Positions 33,721 to 44,058 of a DNA stretch of 64,000 nucleotides are shown here, piece by piece. Every line of letters starts with the position of its first letter. The stretch's first letter is position 1. The translations under genes were made by a program, and so were the position numbers. Source of the stretch: Viola odorata (lineage: Eukaryota; Streptophyta; Magnoliopsida; Malpighiales; Violaceae). The stretch is taken from positions 59,866,327 through 59,930,326 of the forward strand of contig OY829539.1 of the NCBI GenBank assembly GCA_963691705.1, given 5' to 3'. The notes under the pieces are model-generated. The model ran no database searches. It was not told where the DNA came from and saw only the letters and a program-made list of their open reading frames with translations.

Positions 33721-34926
33721 CTGGTTAAAAAATAGTACATGGGCCATTTTGCTATTACCCCTTTATTTAAATAGTAAAAATTGATCACATTAAATTATTT
33801 CATTGGTTTGGATAAATTAATAATTAAAATGAATATTTTTAAATTAAGACTCTTTTTTGGAAAAGAAAGAATAAGACAATATATTGCATACGTAATAACT
33901 TTATTTATTGATTAAATGTGAAAAACTCAAATATGTATTTCCTAGGCTACTTCCACGAACTCAAACCATACAATCCCCAAAATATAACTTGCACACTCTC
34001 TCCATACACATTTCCACTGATTAGCTGGCGCAACATAAGAGGTCACATACAAACAAATAAACAAACAAACAAAACTAAAATTGGTTAATTACGATAGAAC
34101 TCAACACGGAGAGCAAATCCCTACATGCCAGCTCGTTGGTCCCCCTTTCAACTTTTGAAGTTTCTACTACAAGAGAGAGAAGAGAAATTTGGGTTTGTTT
34201 ATAAAAAGAACGTTTTATTCATTTTCGAATTAATTGAGATCTGTATATTTGCTCACCAGTTACATCAGTTTTTTATAATATCACATGATACGTCAACTTG
34301 TTGTGTTTATTTACAAAAATATAAATCAAAGTTGTCAATCCCGTATCAGTAAACGTTTCAGTTTTGTCATAAATTCTACTCCCTCCATGTTTTAAAGAAT
34401 GACGTTTACTGTTCCGGCGCGCATTTTTTTTAAATTTTTTTTAAAGAAAAAATATAGCAACAATGCATAATAATTTCATATTTTTCTAATTATCCAAAAA
34501 CATAAACCTAGACAAAAGGAATAAAGGTGTATAAGGCCAATAGGTTGTAGCATAACTACTAAGTGCATATGCTCTCTTGAACTAACTATCACTAAGCCTA
34601 TCACTAAGCATTAACAAACTCTACCTTGAATCATGTACTGTAGAACCTAGCAGCTACCTTAAAAATGTATCGAGTGAAGATGAACATAATGTTCAACCTG
34701 GAGCAGTACTATTATATACTTTTTTTTGTTTGGATATGATGTGAGAATATGACATGTGTTATATCATTTAAAGATAATATGACATGTACCACGTCATCGC
34801 ATGTGTTGATATTCATGGGTAGATGTATTCATTAAGTTTGGGTTCAATTGAACCCACTTAGAACTTTTTTTTTATAATTACATGTATATATATTTATCAT
34901 ATATTTCTAACAATAATCCACTCGAT
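33721..34926. other. Intergenic, no gene seen
   Basis: AT-rich sequence with short reading frames lacking coding character. A Stowaway-like end (CTCCCTCCATGTTTTAAAG) is visible near 34380 without a partner end. Confidence 0.5.
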
Positions 34927-34940
34927 TTATTTATTGACAC

Positions 34941-35919
34941 TAGGGCTGCTCATCGATTTCCCACAACCGAAAAACTGAAATGTTCAGTTTCGAAATTTTG
35001 GTTTTTATTTTTTCGGTTTCGGATAGTCAAAAACTGAAATTTAATACGGTTCGATTTCGGATGTTAGTCAGCACAAGTTCAGTTAACCGAACTAACCGAA
35101 CTGAACTAATCGAACTTTGCTGGTTGAATTATACCAGCTTCGGATATGGGCTGGGCCTTTCTTAAAACAGCATCAACCCATTTATTTACTAAAATTCCGT
35201 TAGCCTAACCCCGACCCTCATCCTCTCGTCCGCCTTATCCAGTCCCACGACCTCCACTCCAAACTCGAAGCCGCCAAGGATATCCGCCGCCTCACCAAGA
35301 CTTCTCATCGCTGTCGCCGCCAGCTTTCTGAAGCCGTTTATCCCCTCGTTTCAATGCTTCGACTCGCCCACTCGCCTGAGTCAATCGAGTCCGCCCTTCT
35401 CGCGCTCCTCAACCTTGTCGTCAAAGATGAAAAGTATGCATCTCCCTTTCTTATCCTCTTCTAACCTCTAATTATTAGTTTCTTTTTCTCCTTGTATAGT
35501 TAATTTGTTTTGCCCTCTTACAATTTACAATTTTTTTTTAATGATTTGGTAAATAATTGGATTTACGAGTGCTATATTTTGGTAGAATTTCCTGAAATTA
35601 TTGTACTCCAACTGATAGTTGTTTAATAGGATTTGTTGGTTCTTCTTGATGTGGAAGACTGTGACTCTGTTTCATTTTTCTCTAACTTTTTTTATTACCG
35701 TATCCTTGGATGCCTCAATTTGGAGTTGAGAAAGAAAAATATGGTGAGAGAACATATTCTTTTTAGCCTCCTTTCTCTGTTCTTTCTTTTTTTTCATGAA
35801 ATTAAAAGAAAAAAAGTTTGAAATTTCGGTTTCGGTTTGTAAATATAAGGATTTCGGTTAACAGAAATTCGAAACTTCGGATTTCAGTTTCGGTTTCGGT
35901 TAACCGATGAACAATCCTA
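34941..35919. mobile_element. Non-autonomous hAT element carrying an ARM-repeat exon
   Basis: 979 bp; ends TAGGGCTGCTCATCG and (reversed right end) TAGGATTGTTCATCG; exact 8-bp TSD ATTGACAC (34933-34940 and 35920-35927). Subterminal regions carry repeated TTTCGGTT/AACCGAA words. No transposase. It contains an exon of an ARM-repeat protein gene plus what looks like the following intron. Confidence 0.88.
35210..35433 (+). pseudogene. Captured exon of a U-box/ARM-repeat protein gene
   Basis: The open frame reads PLVRLIQSHDLHSKLEAAKD, IRRLTKTSHRCRRQLSEAV, VSMLRLAHSPESIESALLAL, LNLVVKDEK: one and a half armadillo repeats as found in plant PUB4/ARM-repeat proteins. At 35434 a GTATGC donor follows directly and then AT-rich intron-like DNA, so capture was from genomic DNA rather than mRNA. 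C+G content is much higher than in the surrounding element. No start codon; not a working gene. Confidence 0.75.
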
Positions 35920-36430
35920 ATTGACACCACTAAAAAAATCATAGCAATGACTATTACTGTTGCTACCCAATTTTTGACATTTCGTCGTAGAATATCCGCA
36001 TTTTTCCATTTTTCGTCCTACTACTAACCCTTTTAATATCGATCATGTTTTTGTTTATTATTGTCGTTTATTTACTATTTACCATTTTTATTTCGTGTCA
36101 CTTTCATTTTTGTTCGTATTTTAGCTTTCTTCGTTCAAACTTCTATTGGTCCCAAATAAAATTTCTCGGACCATAGATCGAACCGAATAATATATGCTCA
36201 TCCACTTCACCTTCTCCATTTTTCTTTTCCACGACCTCTGCAAAGCTCAACCTCTTCCATCACCATCTTTTCCAAGCACCCATACCAACATTTAATGCCA
36301 TCTCAACCTTCTCTCTCGGCCATCGTCATCACCTTTCCTACTACCATCGTCATCACCTTTCCTACCACCATCGTCATCACTCCTACGTCATGCCACCCTC
36401 ATCCTCGCCTCAACCGACTCAATCTCTGCC

Positions 36431-36439
36431 TATAAATAG
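36431..36439 (+). promoter_or_regulatory. TATA box in the solo LTR
   Basis: TATAAATAG followed by a CT-rich leader (ACACTCTCTCTAAAGCTCTC), as at transcription starts of plant LTRs. Confidence 0.5.
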
Positions 36440-37408
36440 CAAGCGATCAATGAGCATTCCTCACCAATTCACGAACGAAACACTCTCTCTAAAGCTCTCT
36501 CTCACTTGTAACTTGCTCAATGAAAGGTTGAAGCTCATCTCTCAAGCTTTTAAATTTCATTTTTTAAACATTTTCTGCCAATATTTTCCAAGAATTAAAT
36601 CGTTTGTGTTTTGATGAATTTAATTGTTGTTTTGTTTTCAAATAATTTCTATTTCATCTTTAGATTTATTTCGTTGCTTTAATTCTCCAAATCGCTGGCC
36701 ATTTCGATCCAATTTCAAGTTTTTCCTTAAAATTTAATTCGTTTTTATTTTAATTGATCACTGTTTGCATGAATTAAATTGCTGTGTTTATATGGATGAA
36801 TTTCTGCTGTTGTAAGGATAATTTAGGTAATAAAATTTTCCATTTCTGTCGTCGTTGGCCGGACCTTGGCCTCGGCACTGGCGCCGGCGAGCCAAGGTTG
36901 AGGACGGCACTATGTGGGAAAGGGAGCTGTGTTTAAATGTTTAGTCTTGGTTTTGTGGGCCAGGTGAGGAGAAGAAATGCTGGCCTTGTGCCAAGCGAAG
37001 GAGAAGAGATGGGCCAAGCAAGAAAAGGAGGAGCTGGGCTGGTAGCCCACACGGAGAAGAGAGGGAGGCTCGGTCTGCTTGGTCTTGGTCCAGACCAATT
37101 GCTCCAGCCCAAACGCGGAAGAGAGCAGCCAGCCTAGTGGGCTGGTTTATCTTGGGCCCAGCTTCCTGGCCCATTTTCGGCCCATCGCATATTTCGCGTC
37201 GTTTAATTTGTTCGTTCGTAATAATGCGTGAAATCATTTTACCCGAATTGTTGTAATAATTAGTCGTACCAATTAGTCAATAATTTGTCGAATTGTTGTA
37301 ATAATTAGTTTATTCATTTGTTTGTTTTAATTACTAATCATTTTATCTGTTTGTTCATCATTTTCCTATACTAATAACTTCAACCAAAGGGTAAATCAAC
37401 CCGTACTC

Positions 37409-38733
37409 TGATCGTCACTCAAATATACTATTTTCCTGATGCTTAATTTGCACAAATAAATGTGTAAAGGGCAAGATAGGGTCGAACCACAGAGATTGAA
37501 GGACTAACAAATTAGTTCAATGTATGACAGAAAGCAAGTGCACCCAAACATGAAAGTAACACTAGGGGGGTATAGACCTGCTATAGGGACCGCGTTTCCA
37601 CACCGCATCCCCTGCTTGCCTTCTTAGATAAAAGTCACCCCCCGTTTCCACATATGAGGTGGCCTTGACGTTCCGCTGTCCTCCTAGGCACGAATGCGGG
37701 GAGGCACTACTCAGAACGCCCATGAAGTAGAGGTAAGACAGATCTAGGGCGTGATATCTCAGCTTGTCAGACTCGTATCACATACCCTAGATGACCGTTT
37801 ACCCCTAGACAGAGGCCTCTCGCGCTGCCTCCACTAGGTGTCTACTCTAACTCAAGGATTCACGTCAGTTATAACCAAGAGAATGACAGTAATCATCTAG
37901 GTCTAGATATTAGCTGGCCAGACTACTATCCTGCCCTAGACAAATTAACAAGAAACCGATAAATAATCGAATATGACAAGAGAATATATTAAGCATGCAT
38001 TATGCCTCTTAACTGATCCTTACAACCCGTGAAACACCCTTTACTAAGATAAGGAAATTTAGCTACTCATAAATGGAGATGAACAATAGGTAATAAATAA
38101 CATGCAATGAAATAAAAGGAAAAGGCCTAGAAGGAACCGTAGGATGAATTAATAATTCAAAGGAGAAAAGCTTGCTCCTTTACAAAATGGTGGCTGCTCT
38201 AGTTACCAAGAGGAATAAGATCCGTAGAAATTAGGGTAAGAGAGAAGGAGTGATGTATTAAAATCCTAGGACAGCCCCCTTACAAAAACCCTAAAACTTA
38301 GCTTATATAGCCTAAAAACTAGCTAGGGGACAAAATACAGCTCATAGGAGAGAGGGACAGCCCATAGGAGGATGACAACACATGGGAGGACGTGTCCTAA
38401 GGGAGGAATATTCTGGAATCTTCTGACACCTTTTAGAAACGCATGGAATCCCGTGCGGATCTTTGGAGATTCGTCTCTTTGGCTTTGCAGAGATATCGCG
38501 GGCGAGAGACTGCTCACTGGTCTGGTTAGCTTTCGAGGGCTCGACAACATTCTGATCTTCTAGGCCTTGAAGCTTGAAATCCTCAGAATTCCTCCGAAAA
38601 TGCATCTTTTCGCTCTTTTTCTTCTTTTGGGGCTGATCTGCAATAAAGATGGAAATAAGGGTAAAATAGAAGAATCTAGTCCCCGAAAAGGCTAGAAAAG
38701 AGGATAAAATCATGCCCATGAAACATGCTATCA
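37409..38733 (-). repeat. El3 3' LTR (internally deleted)
   Basis: 1325 bp, TGATCGTCACTC to CATGCTATCA. Compared with 44059-45624 it lacks about 240 bp between the G run at 37564 and TATAGACCTG. Shares the CCCCCGTTTCCACATATGAG box with the other LTRs. Confidence 0.92.
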
Positions 38734-38772
38734 AACATCCCCACACTGCACCAATGCTCGTCCTCGAGCATT
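38734..38772 (-). other. El3 polypurine tract with hairpin I
   Basis: The - strand stem AATGCTCG/CGAGCATT, loop AGGA (38753-38772), is followed by GGTGCAGTGTGGGGATGTT against the LTR. Confidence 0.75.
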
Positions 38773-40318
38773 AACAAAATTGAAAACCACCTCATGCAGT
38801 GACATACATCCTCAAACTCTTAACACACAGAATGGACATGTCATTCGACAAACTACACCCAACCAAAACACATCCAGCCCTAGAAAGGCACCTGTATCAG
38901 GCTAATAGGATAATGACCCTATCAACCAGACTTTTTCAGACCAAGCCTATTCATCAGCAGTCCTCACCTAGATATGTGTTTGCACTCTCACTCTCAACAA
39001 GATATGTGTTTAGGCTAATCACTCAAGAATGCGAATAACACAACACAAGCCGAGTTTGCACTTCAATCCGAGTACTGTAGAGCACATGCATGGGCAATCA
39101 ACAATCGGAAAAATAACGCATCAGCAAAAAGAAAGAAAAGGGATAGAACGAGCTAGAAATATGGAAGAGAGAAGCGGGAGGAGAACAGAGAAGAGAGATG
39201 GAGGGAGAAAAGAAAGAAAGAGAAGAAAGAACCAGATAGAACTTGGATGGATTCCTTGGCTTAGGAAAAAGGCAATGTGGCAAGGTAGCTTTCATTGAGG
39301 GCACGGTTGGATTCGGGGGCTAGACTGAGGTCTTCTTTCCGAGGGCAGGAAACTCTTCTTGTTGAAGCTTCGGATGCGGATATTCTTTTTGAAAGTTCGA
39401 TGCCCCTCTTCTTTTATTTTGGAATTTAATTTTTTTTTTTTTTTTAAAGGGGGGGCACAAACCATTTGAAATTCTAAATCTTCTGGGGCATGAAACTTTT
39501 GATTTTACATTCTGCGCTAGCCCTATAGCTGCTTCCAGCATCGATATTGACTTCTTCGATTTCCCCACACTTGAACTTTTCTGGGGCTCGATTTCTTTGG
39601 ATGATCTAGGGCTGGACAAAATTCGATTTTCTTTTGCTTTTTCTTGCTCTAGATCTCTGCTTTATATTTCTGCTCTGAAGTCTTTTTCTTTTCTCTGTTT
39701 CCCCACACTTGAACTTGTCTGCACGTCCTTTGGATGTCTAGCCCTCGACGTTATCCTTAATGATCGCTACCTCACCTGCCAAGGAAAGATCAAGAAAAGA
39801 CAAATGATTAGGAAAGAATATGAAAAGAAGGGGAATGCTGGGGGTATGAAAAGAGGAGAAATGAGGGGGAGAAGAGAAGGAAAAAGACAGTGATGCGAAG
39901 CTTTTCTGTCAAATCGAAGCTTTCCCATGTCTAATGGTTCCTATACCCAGGGATATCATGCAAACCTAGCTAGTGCCTAGCCAAGCATTTCACACAAGAA
40001 TAAAAGGCATGAAGCTCAAATGCTCACGGGCTCAAATTGTGACTACTGGTGTCTAGGGCAAGATTGGATATAAAGGCTAGCAGGTCTAGAAATGCATGTT
40101 CAGGCATATATGCGATGAATGACGTGCTTCTCCTATGCATCAGAAATTAAAATGCATGCCAATTATGAGGGTTTTAAAACGGGGCAGTGGGAAAATTCCT
40201 AGCAAAATCTAAAAATCCGAATTTTTTTTTGAAAAAAAAGGAAGAACATGCAATCATGCAACAAGCGGAAATTTAAACATGCAGGCAAGCATACGAACGA
40301 AAACACAAATAAATCCCT
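38773..40318 (-). other. El3 3' spacer
   Basis: Non-coding; matches the El2 spacer region (21246-22850) over long stretches. Contains further CCCCACACTTGAAC tracts (39563 and 39701, + strand) and a T/A-rich tract near 39430. No gene seen. Confidence 0.65.
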
Positions 40319-40352
40319 CCCCACACTTAGGCAGCGCATTGTCCTCAATGCG
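40319..40352 (-). other. El3 internal hairpin II with purine tract
   Basis: The - strand stem CGCATTG/CAATGCG, loop AGGA (40335-40352), is followed by CTGCCTAAGTGTGGGGAGGG. Confidence 0.6.
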
Positions 40353-40547
40353 GGAAAGGCATACAAAAGAGTTCAAAAGAAATTAAAAGAGTACAGTACA
40401 TAAAATTAAAGGAAAGCAGTAAAAATTATTTTGAGCCCTCCTCGAGGGCAAGAAAAAGATAAGGGAAGGAGAAAGGGGTGGAATGGCATATGAGATGCCT
40501 CTAGTGCGGCCTGTTTAATCATCGGGACCTCGACGTGTGCTGACTGT

Positions 40548-43500
40548 CTAGGCCTGGTCAAGTGGGTCTGCCTTCAGGGGGTGGAAACCTTCATGGAACA
40601 ACTCCAATTTGTGGTCATGCACTTTGGAAATGAGGCCTGTGTTCATACTTTGAATCGTGACTATTCCATGATCATACACCTTCTTGAAGAGGTAAGGGCC
40701 AGTCCACCGAGGCTTCAACTTTCTACAAAAGAGCCTTAGCCGAGATTTATAGAGTATAACTTTCTGTCCAGTAGCAAAGGTTTTAGGAGAGAGCAACTTA
40801 TCGCGATAAGGCGTCTTGTCCTTTTCGTGGGCTGGATGCGGAGCTGGATTGGAATTGGGCGTCGTGCCCTCGCTGGTCAATGCAGTGGCAGTAGTTGGGG
40901 TGAGGGTTTTCGTGGCCTCAAGAGTGGTCACGATACAGCTGAAGTCGCTACCAAGGTTTTGGGGGCAGGAGGAGTGCAAAGGGCAACTCCAATTTGTGGT
41001 CATGCACTTTGGAAATGAGGCCTATGTTCATACTTTGAATCGTGACTACGCCATGATCATACACCTTCTTGAAGAGGTAAGGGCCAGTCCACCGAGGCTT
41101 CAACTTTCTACAAAAGAGCCTTAGCCAAGATTTATAGAGTATAACTTTCTGTCCAGTAGCAAAGGTTTTAGGAGAGAGCAACTTATCGCGATAAGGCGTC
41201 TTGTCCTTTTTGTGGGCTGGACGCGGAGCTGGATTGGAATTGGGCGTCGTGCCCTCGCTGGTCAATGCAGTGGCAGTAGTTGGGGCGAGGGTTTTCGTGG
41301 CCTCAAGAGTGGTCACGATAACAGCTGAAGTCGCTACCAAGGTTTTGGGGGCAGGAGGAGTGCAAAGGGTAGGGGCTAGTGTCAAGGGCATGATGTCTAG
41401 AATGATGGGCATAGTGCAATCATCGGGAAGAGGAGAAATAACATGAGGAGAAGTGATAACAGAATTCTCCTCCCAAGTAGCAACGACTTCATGCAACTTA
41501 GTTGGAATCTCAAACGTCAAGGCCATGACATCCAGTGTTGTGGGTGGGATACTCCTGTCTAGGGTAAGTTGTAGACAATCATCAGGAGCAAGGTTAAAAA
41601 CATCAGTAATAGCAGGTTCAACAATATCAACAAAGTTCACGCTAGAAAAATTAGTGGGGTGTCTCATATCGTCAAGCATATTGAACTTGATGGTCTCGCC
41701 GTCAAACTCCAAAGTAATGGAGGAGTCATGCACGTCAATCTTGGCTTTTGCTGTCCTAAGGAATGATCTACCCAGGAGCATATCTGAGGCCTTGACAGAT
41801 TGGGCATCCTTCATGTCAATAACGTAGAAGTCGGCTGGGTAGATGAACTCGCCAACTTGGACCAAGACGTCCGCAACAATCCCCTCGGGGTGGATGACGG
41901 ATTTGTCAGCTAGTTGGATCGCGGTCTCGATGGGCTTGTGGTGTTCAAGGCCTAGACTGTTGTATATCGTCAAGGGCATGACGTTTATACCTACTCCAGA
42001 ATCACACATAGCTCTACCAACATCAGTAGTACCGATTTTGCAGGGGAGGGTGAACATACCTTTGTCCTTGCACTTAGGTGGTAACTTTCGTTGGATCATG
42101 GCCGAGACAATCGTACCTACACAAATCTTTTTCACACCTATCATGTTACACTTGTTAGCACACCAATGTTTCAAAAACTTGGCATACCTAGGCACATTCT
42201 TGACCACATGCAATAGTGGGATGTTGACGACCACTTTACTGAACATATCGAAGATTTCATGGTCTTCTGTATCTTTCTTAGTCTTGACCAATCTGTGAGG
42301 GAAAGGGGGCTCGAGAATCTTGTGAATGTACTCCTGAGTGAACTCGAGTGGATTGGGGTCATTCCTCGGTGAACCTCTTGGGGAGCGAATTCTATCTTCC
42401 ATGACCTCGACGAATCTGGGCACTTTCGGTAGTTTTATCTTGGGCTTGACCTCAGACTCTGGAGAGTTCTCAATGTCGAGGGCAGGATGTGTGGGAGGAG
42501 TCAAGGTCTTGCCACTGAGAAGAGTTATGGCACACACGTGGTGCTTTGGATTGGTTTCTATCTGGGGTGGAAATCTGCCATGATTTGTTAACTCTTGCAT
42601 TTTGGCATTCATGGCACTCATTTGCCTCTTAAGCTCATCTATTTCTTTCTGCTGCTCTGGATTCTTAGGATTTTCAGTAGTCAGGGCCTGGATAAAAGTC
42701 TGATCCTGAGGAGGTTGATGTTGATACTGATTCTGATGGTATGTGGGTCGAGGTATGAAATTCGGCATGCTGGGAGGGGGATTTCCATAGGGGTTCTGGT
42801 GTTGTTGATTGCTAGGTCCCGAAAGCTGAGTGTTTGGGACCCATCCTGGATTTTGCTGTTTCCAGCCCTGGTGGTAGTTCTGAGCGTAAGGGACTGGAAT
42901 AAATTGGCCAGCAGCATTCACTTGTATTTCATCCAGAATATGGGGGCATGCGTCAGTGGGGTGATCCACAAAACTGCATATTTGGCAGGCCTTGACAGGT
43001 GCGGGTTGTCCGGTCATGAAATTTTGAAACATCCCCGTGAGAGATGATATCTGATTCTGTAAGGCAGCCACCTGGACATCCTGACCTGGATTGTTGGCAG
43101 GGTCGTCAGAGGCATTCTTGGCCATGAGTTCTATAGTTGCTTTTGCAGCGGCTGGAGTGAGAGCATTGAGAGAGCCATTGGCAGCGGCATTAAGTAGAGC
43201 TTTATCATGGGGCTTGAGACCTTCACAAAAATACTGAATCAGGGCATGCTCCGTGAGGTTATGGCAAGGGCAACTAGATTGTATCTTCTGGAATCTCTCG
43301 TAATACTAGGCTAGATTCTCCTCCTTCTTTTGGATGATGGAGACAAGTTGTTTGCCCGTGGTGTTGGCAATAGAAGTCGAATAATACTTCTCGGTGAAGA
43401 TCTTAGACATTTCCGCCCAAGAATGGATGGATCTTGGAGGAAGGTCGTAATACCAGTCGAGGGCATCATCTTTAAGGGACCACTAGAAGGCGCGCAACTT

Positions 43501-43990
43501 GGCTTGCCCGATGCTGACGTTTGGAGGTTTCATGGCCTCGCAAATAGAGTGGAGCTGTTGAAGGTGGTGGAGTGCATTTTCTTTGGCGACCCCCCGAAAG
43601 GTTGGGAGGTGATGCATAACGGCCGACTTCAAGGTCCATTCATGTGGGACAACGGGCTAGTCGATACAACTACTAGACATATCGGTGGTTGCATGAAAGT
43701 TATCAATGATTTGTTGTTCTGGGGGTGGTGGTGGTGGTGGATCTTCGCGTTGATGGTCGTCACGGTTTTCCATGTCTGGAAAGTTGAAATGAGGGGCTGC
43801 TGGGTTTTCAAGGTCTCGATGAAGGTAGGCTAGGTCTTGAAAGAACTGATGCTGATCGGCTAGATTGGAAGGTTGGCAATCGAGGGCAGGATGAGGAATC
43901 CTACGCTGGGTAGAAGGTCCTTTAGCTTGCCTCGAAGTCCTCTTTCGGTTTTGGTTGATTCGAGGTCTAGAGGGAGTAGGTCTGGAGCAG
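40548..43990 (-). pseudogene. El3 gag-protease fused to integrase C-terminus
   Basis: The long open part is 43125-40948; the gag N-terminus continues upstream to about 43990 in the same frame but with TAG stops at 43306 and 43483 and another near 43655. Visible gag features are KLRAF-WSLKDDALDWYYD, the P-rich EDPPPPPPPEQQ and the zinc knuckle CQICSFVDHPTDAC (CX2CX4HX4C). The protease region follows: VPRYAKFLKHWCANKCNMIG, active-site CDSGVGINVMP, and ADFYVIDMKDAQ...LLGRSFLRTAKAKIDV. After about 100 further residues the frame enters FATGQKVILYKSWLRLF and LKPRWTGPYLFKKV, the integrase C-terminal domain. RT to integrase core are absent. A second integrase end lies in the tandem copy, ending at TAG 40548. 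Confidence 0.8.
40600..41370. repeat. 385-bp tandem duplication in El3
   Basis: The block starting AACTCCAATTTGTGGTCATG at 40600 restarts at 40985 and is almost identical. It covers the integrase C-terminal codons and the T/P-rich linker. One extra A in the second copy (CGATAACAGCT against CGATACAGCT) shifts the frame. Confidence 0.88.
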
Positions 43991-44035
43991 ATCTCCTAGT
44001 CATATAAGGAAAAGAGAAAAATTAGTACCATTCAA

Positions 44036-44053
44036 TCCCCGGCAACGGCGCCA
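44036..44053 (-). other. El3 primer-binding site (tRNA-Asp type)
   Basis: The - strand reads TGGCGCCGTTGCCGGGGA, a perfect tRNA-Asp-type site as used by Athila elements, 5 bp from the 5' LTR. Confidence 0.9.
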
Positions 44054-44058
44054 AAATT

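Larger units (their letters stand above)
34927..35957. repeat. Left copy of a 44-bp duplication flanking the solo LTR (split by hAT)
   Basis: The copy consists of 34927-34940 and 35928-35957. TTATTTATTGACACCACTAA continues to GACTATTAC, immediately before the LTR start TGTTGC. A hAT element sits inside it. The right copy is at 46298-46341, with 3 mismatches. Confidence 0.75.

Noticed and set aside
34378..34440. Stowaway MITE starting CTCCCTCCATG
   Set aside because: No matching right end or TA duplication found, so at most a truncated remnant.
41201..43047. Several + strand frames of 80-150 codons
   Set aside because: They are antisense to the El3 gag-protease frame, which has clear protein motifs.
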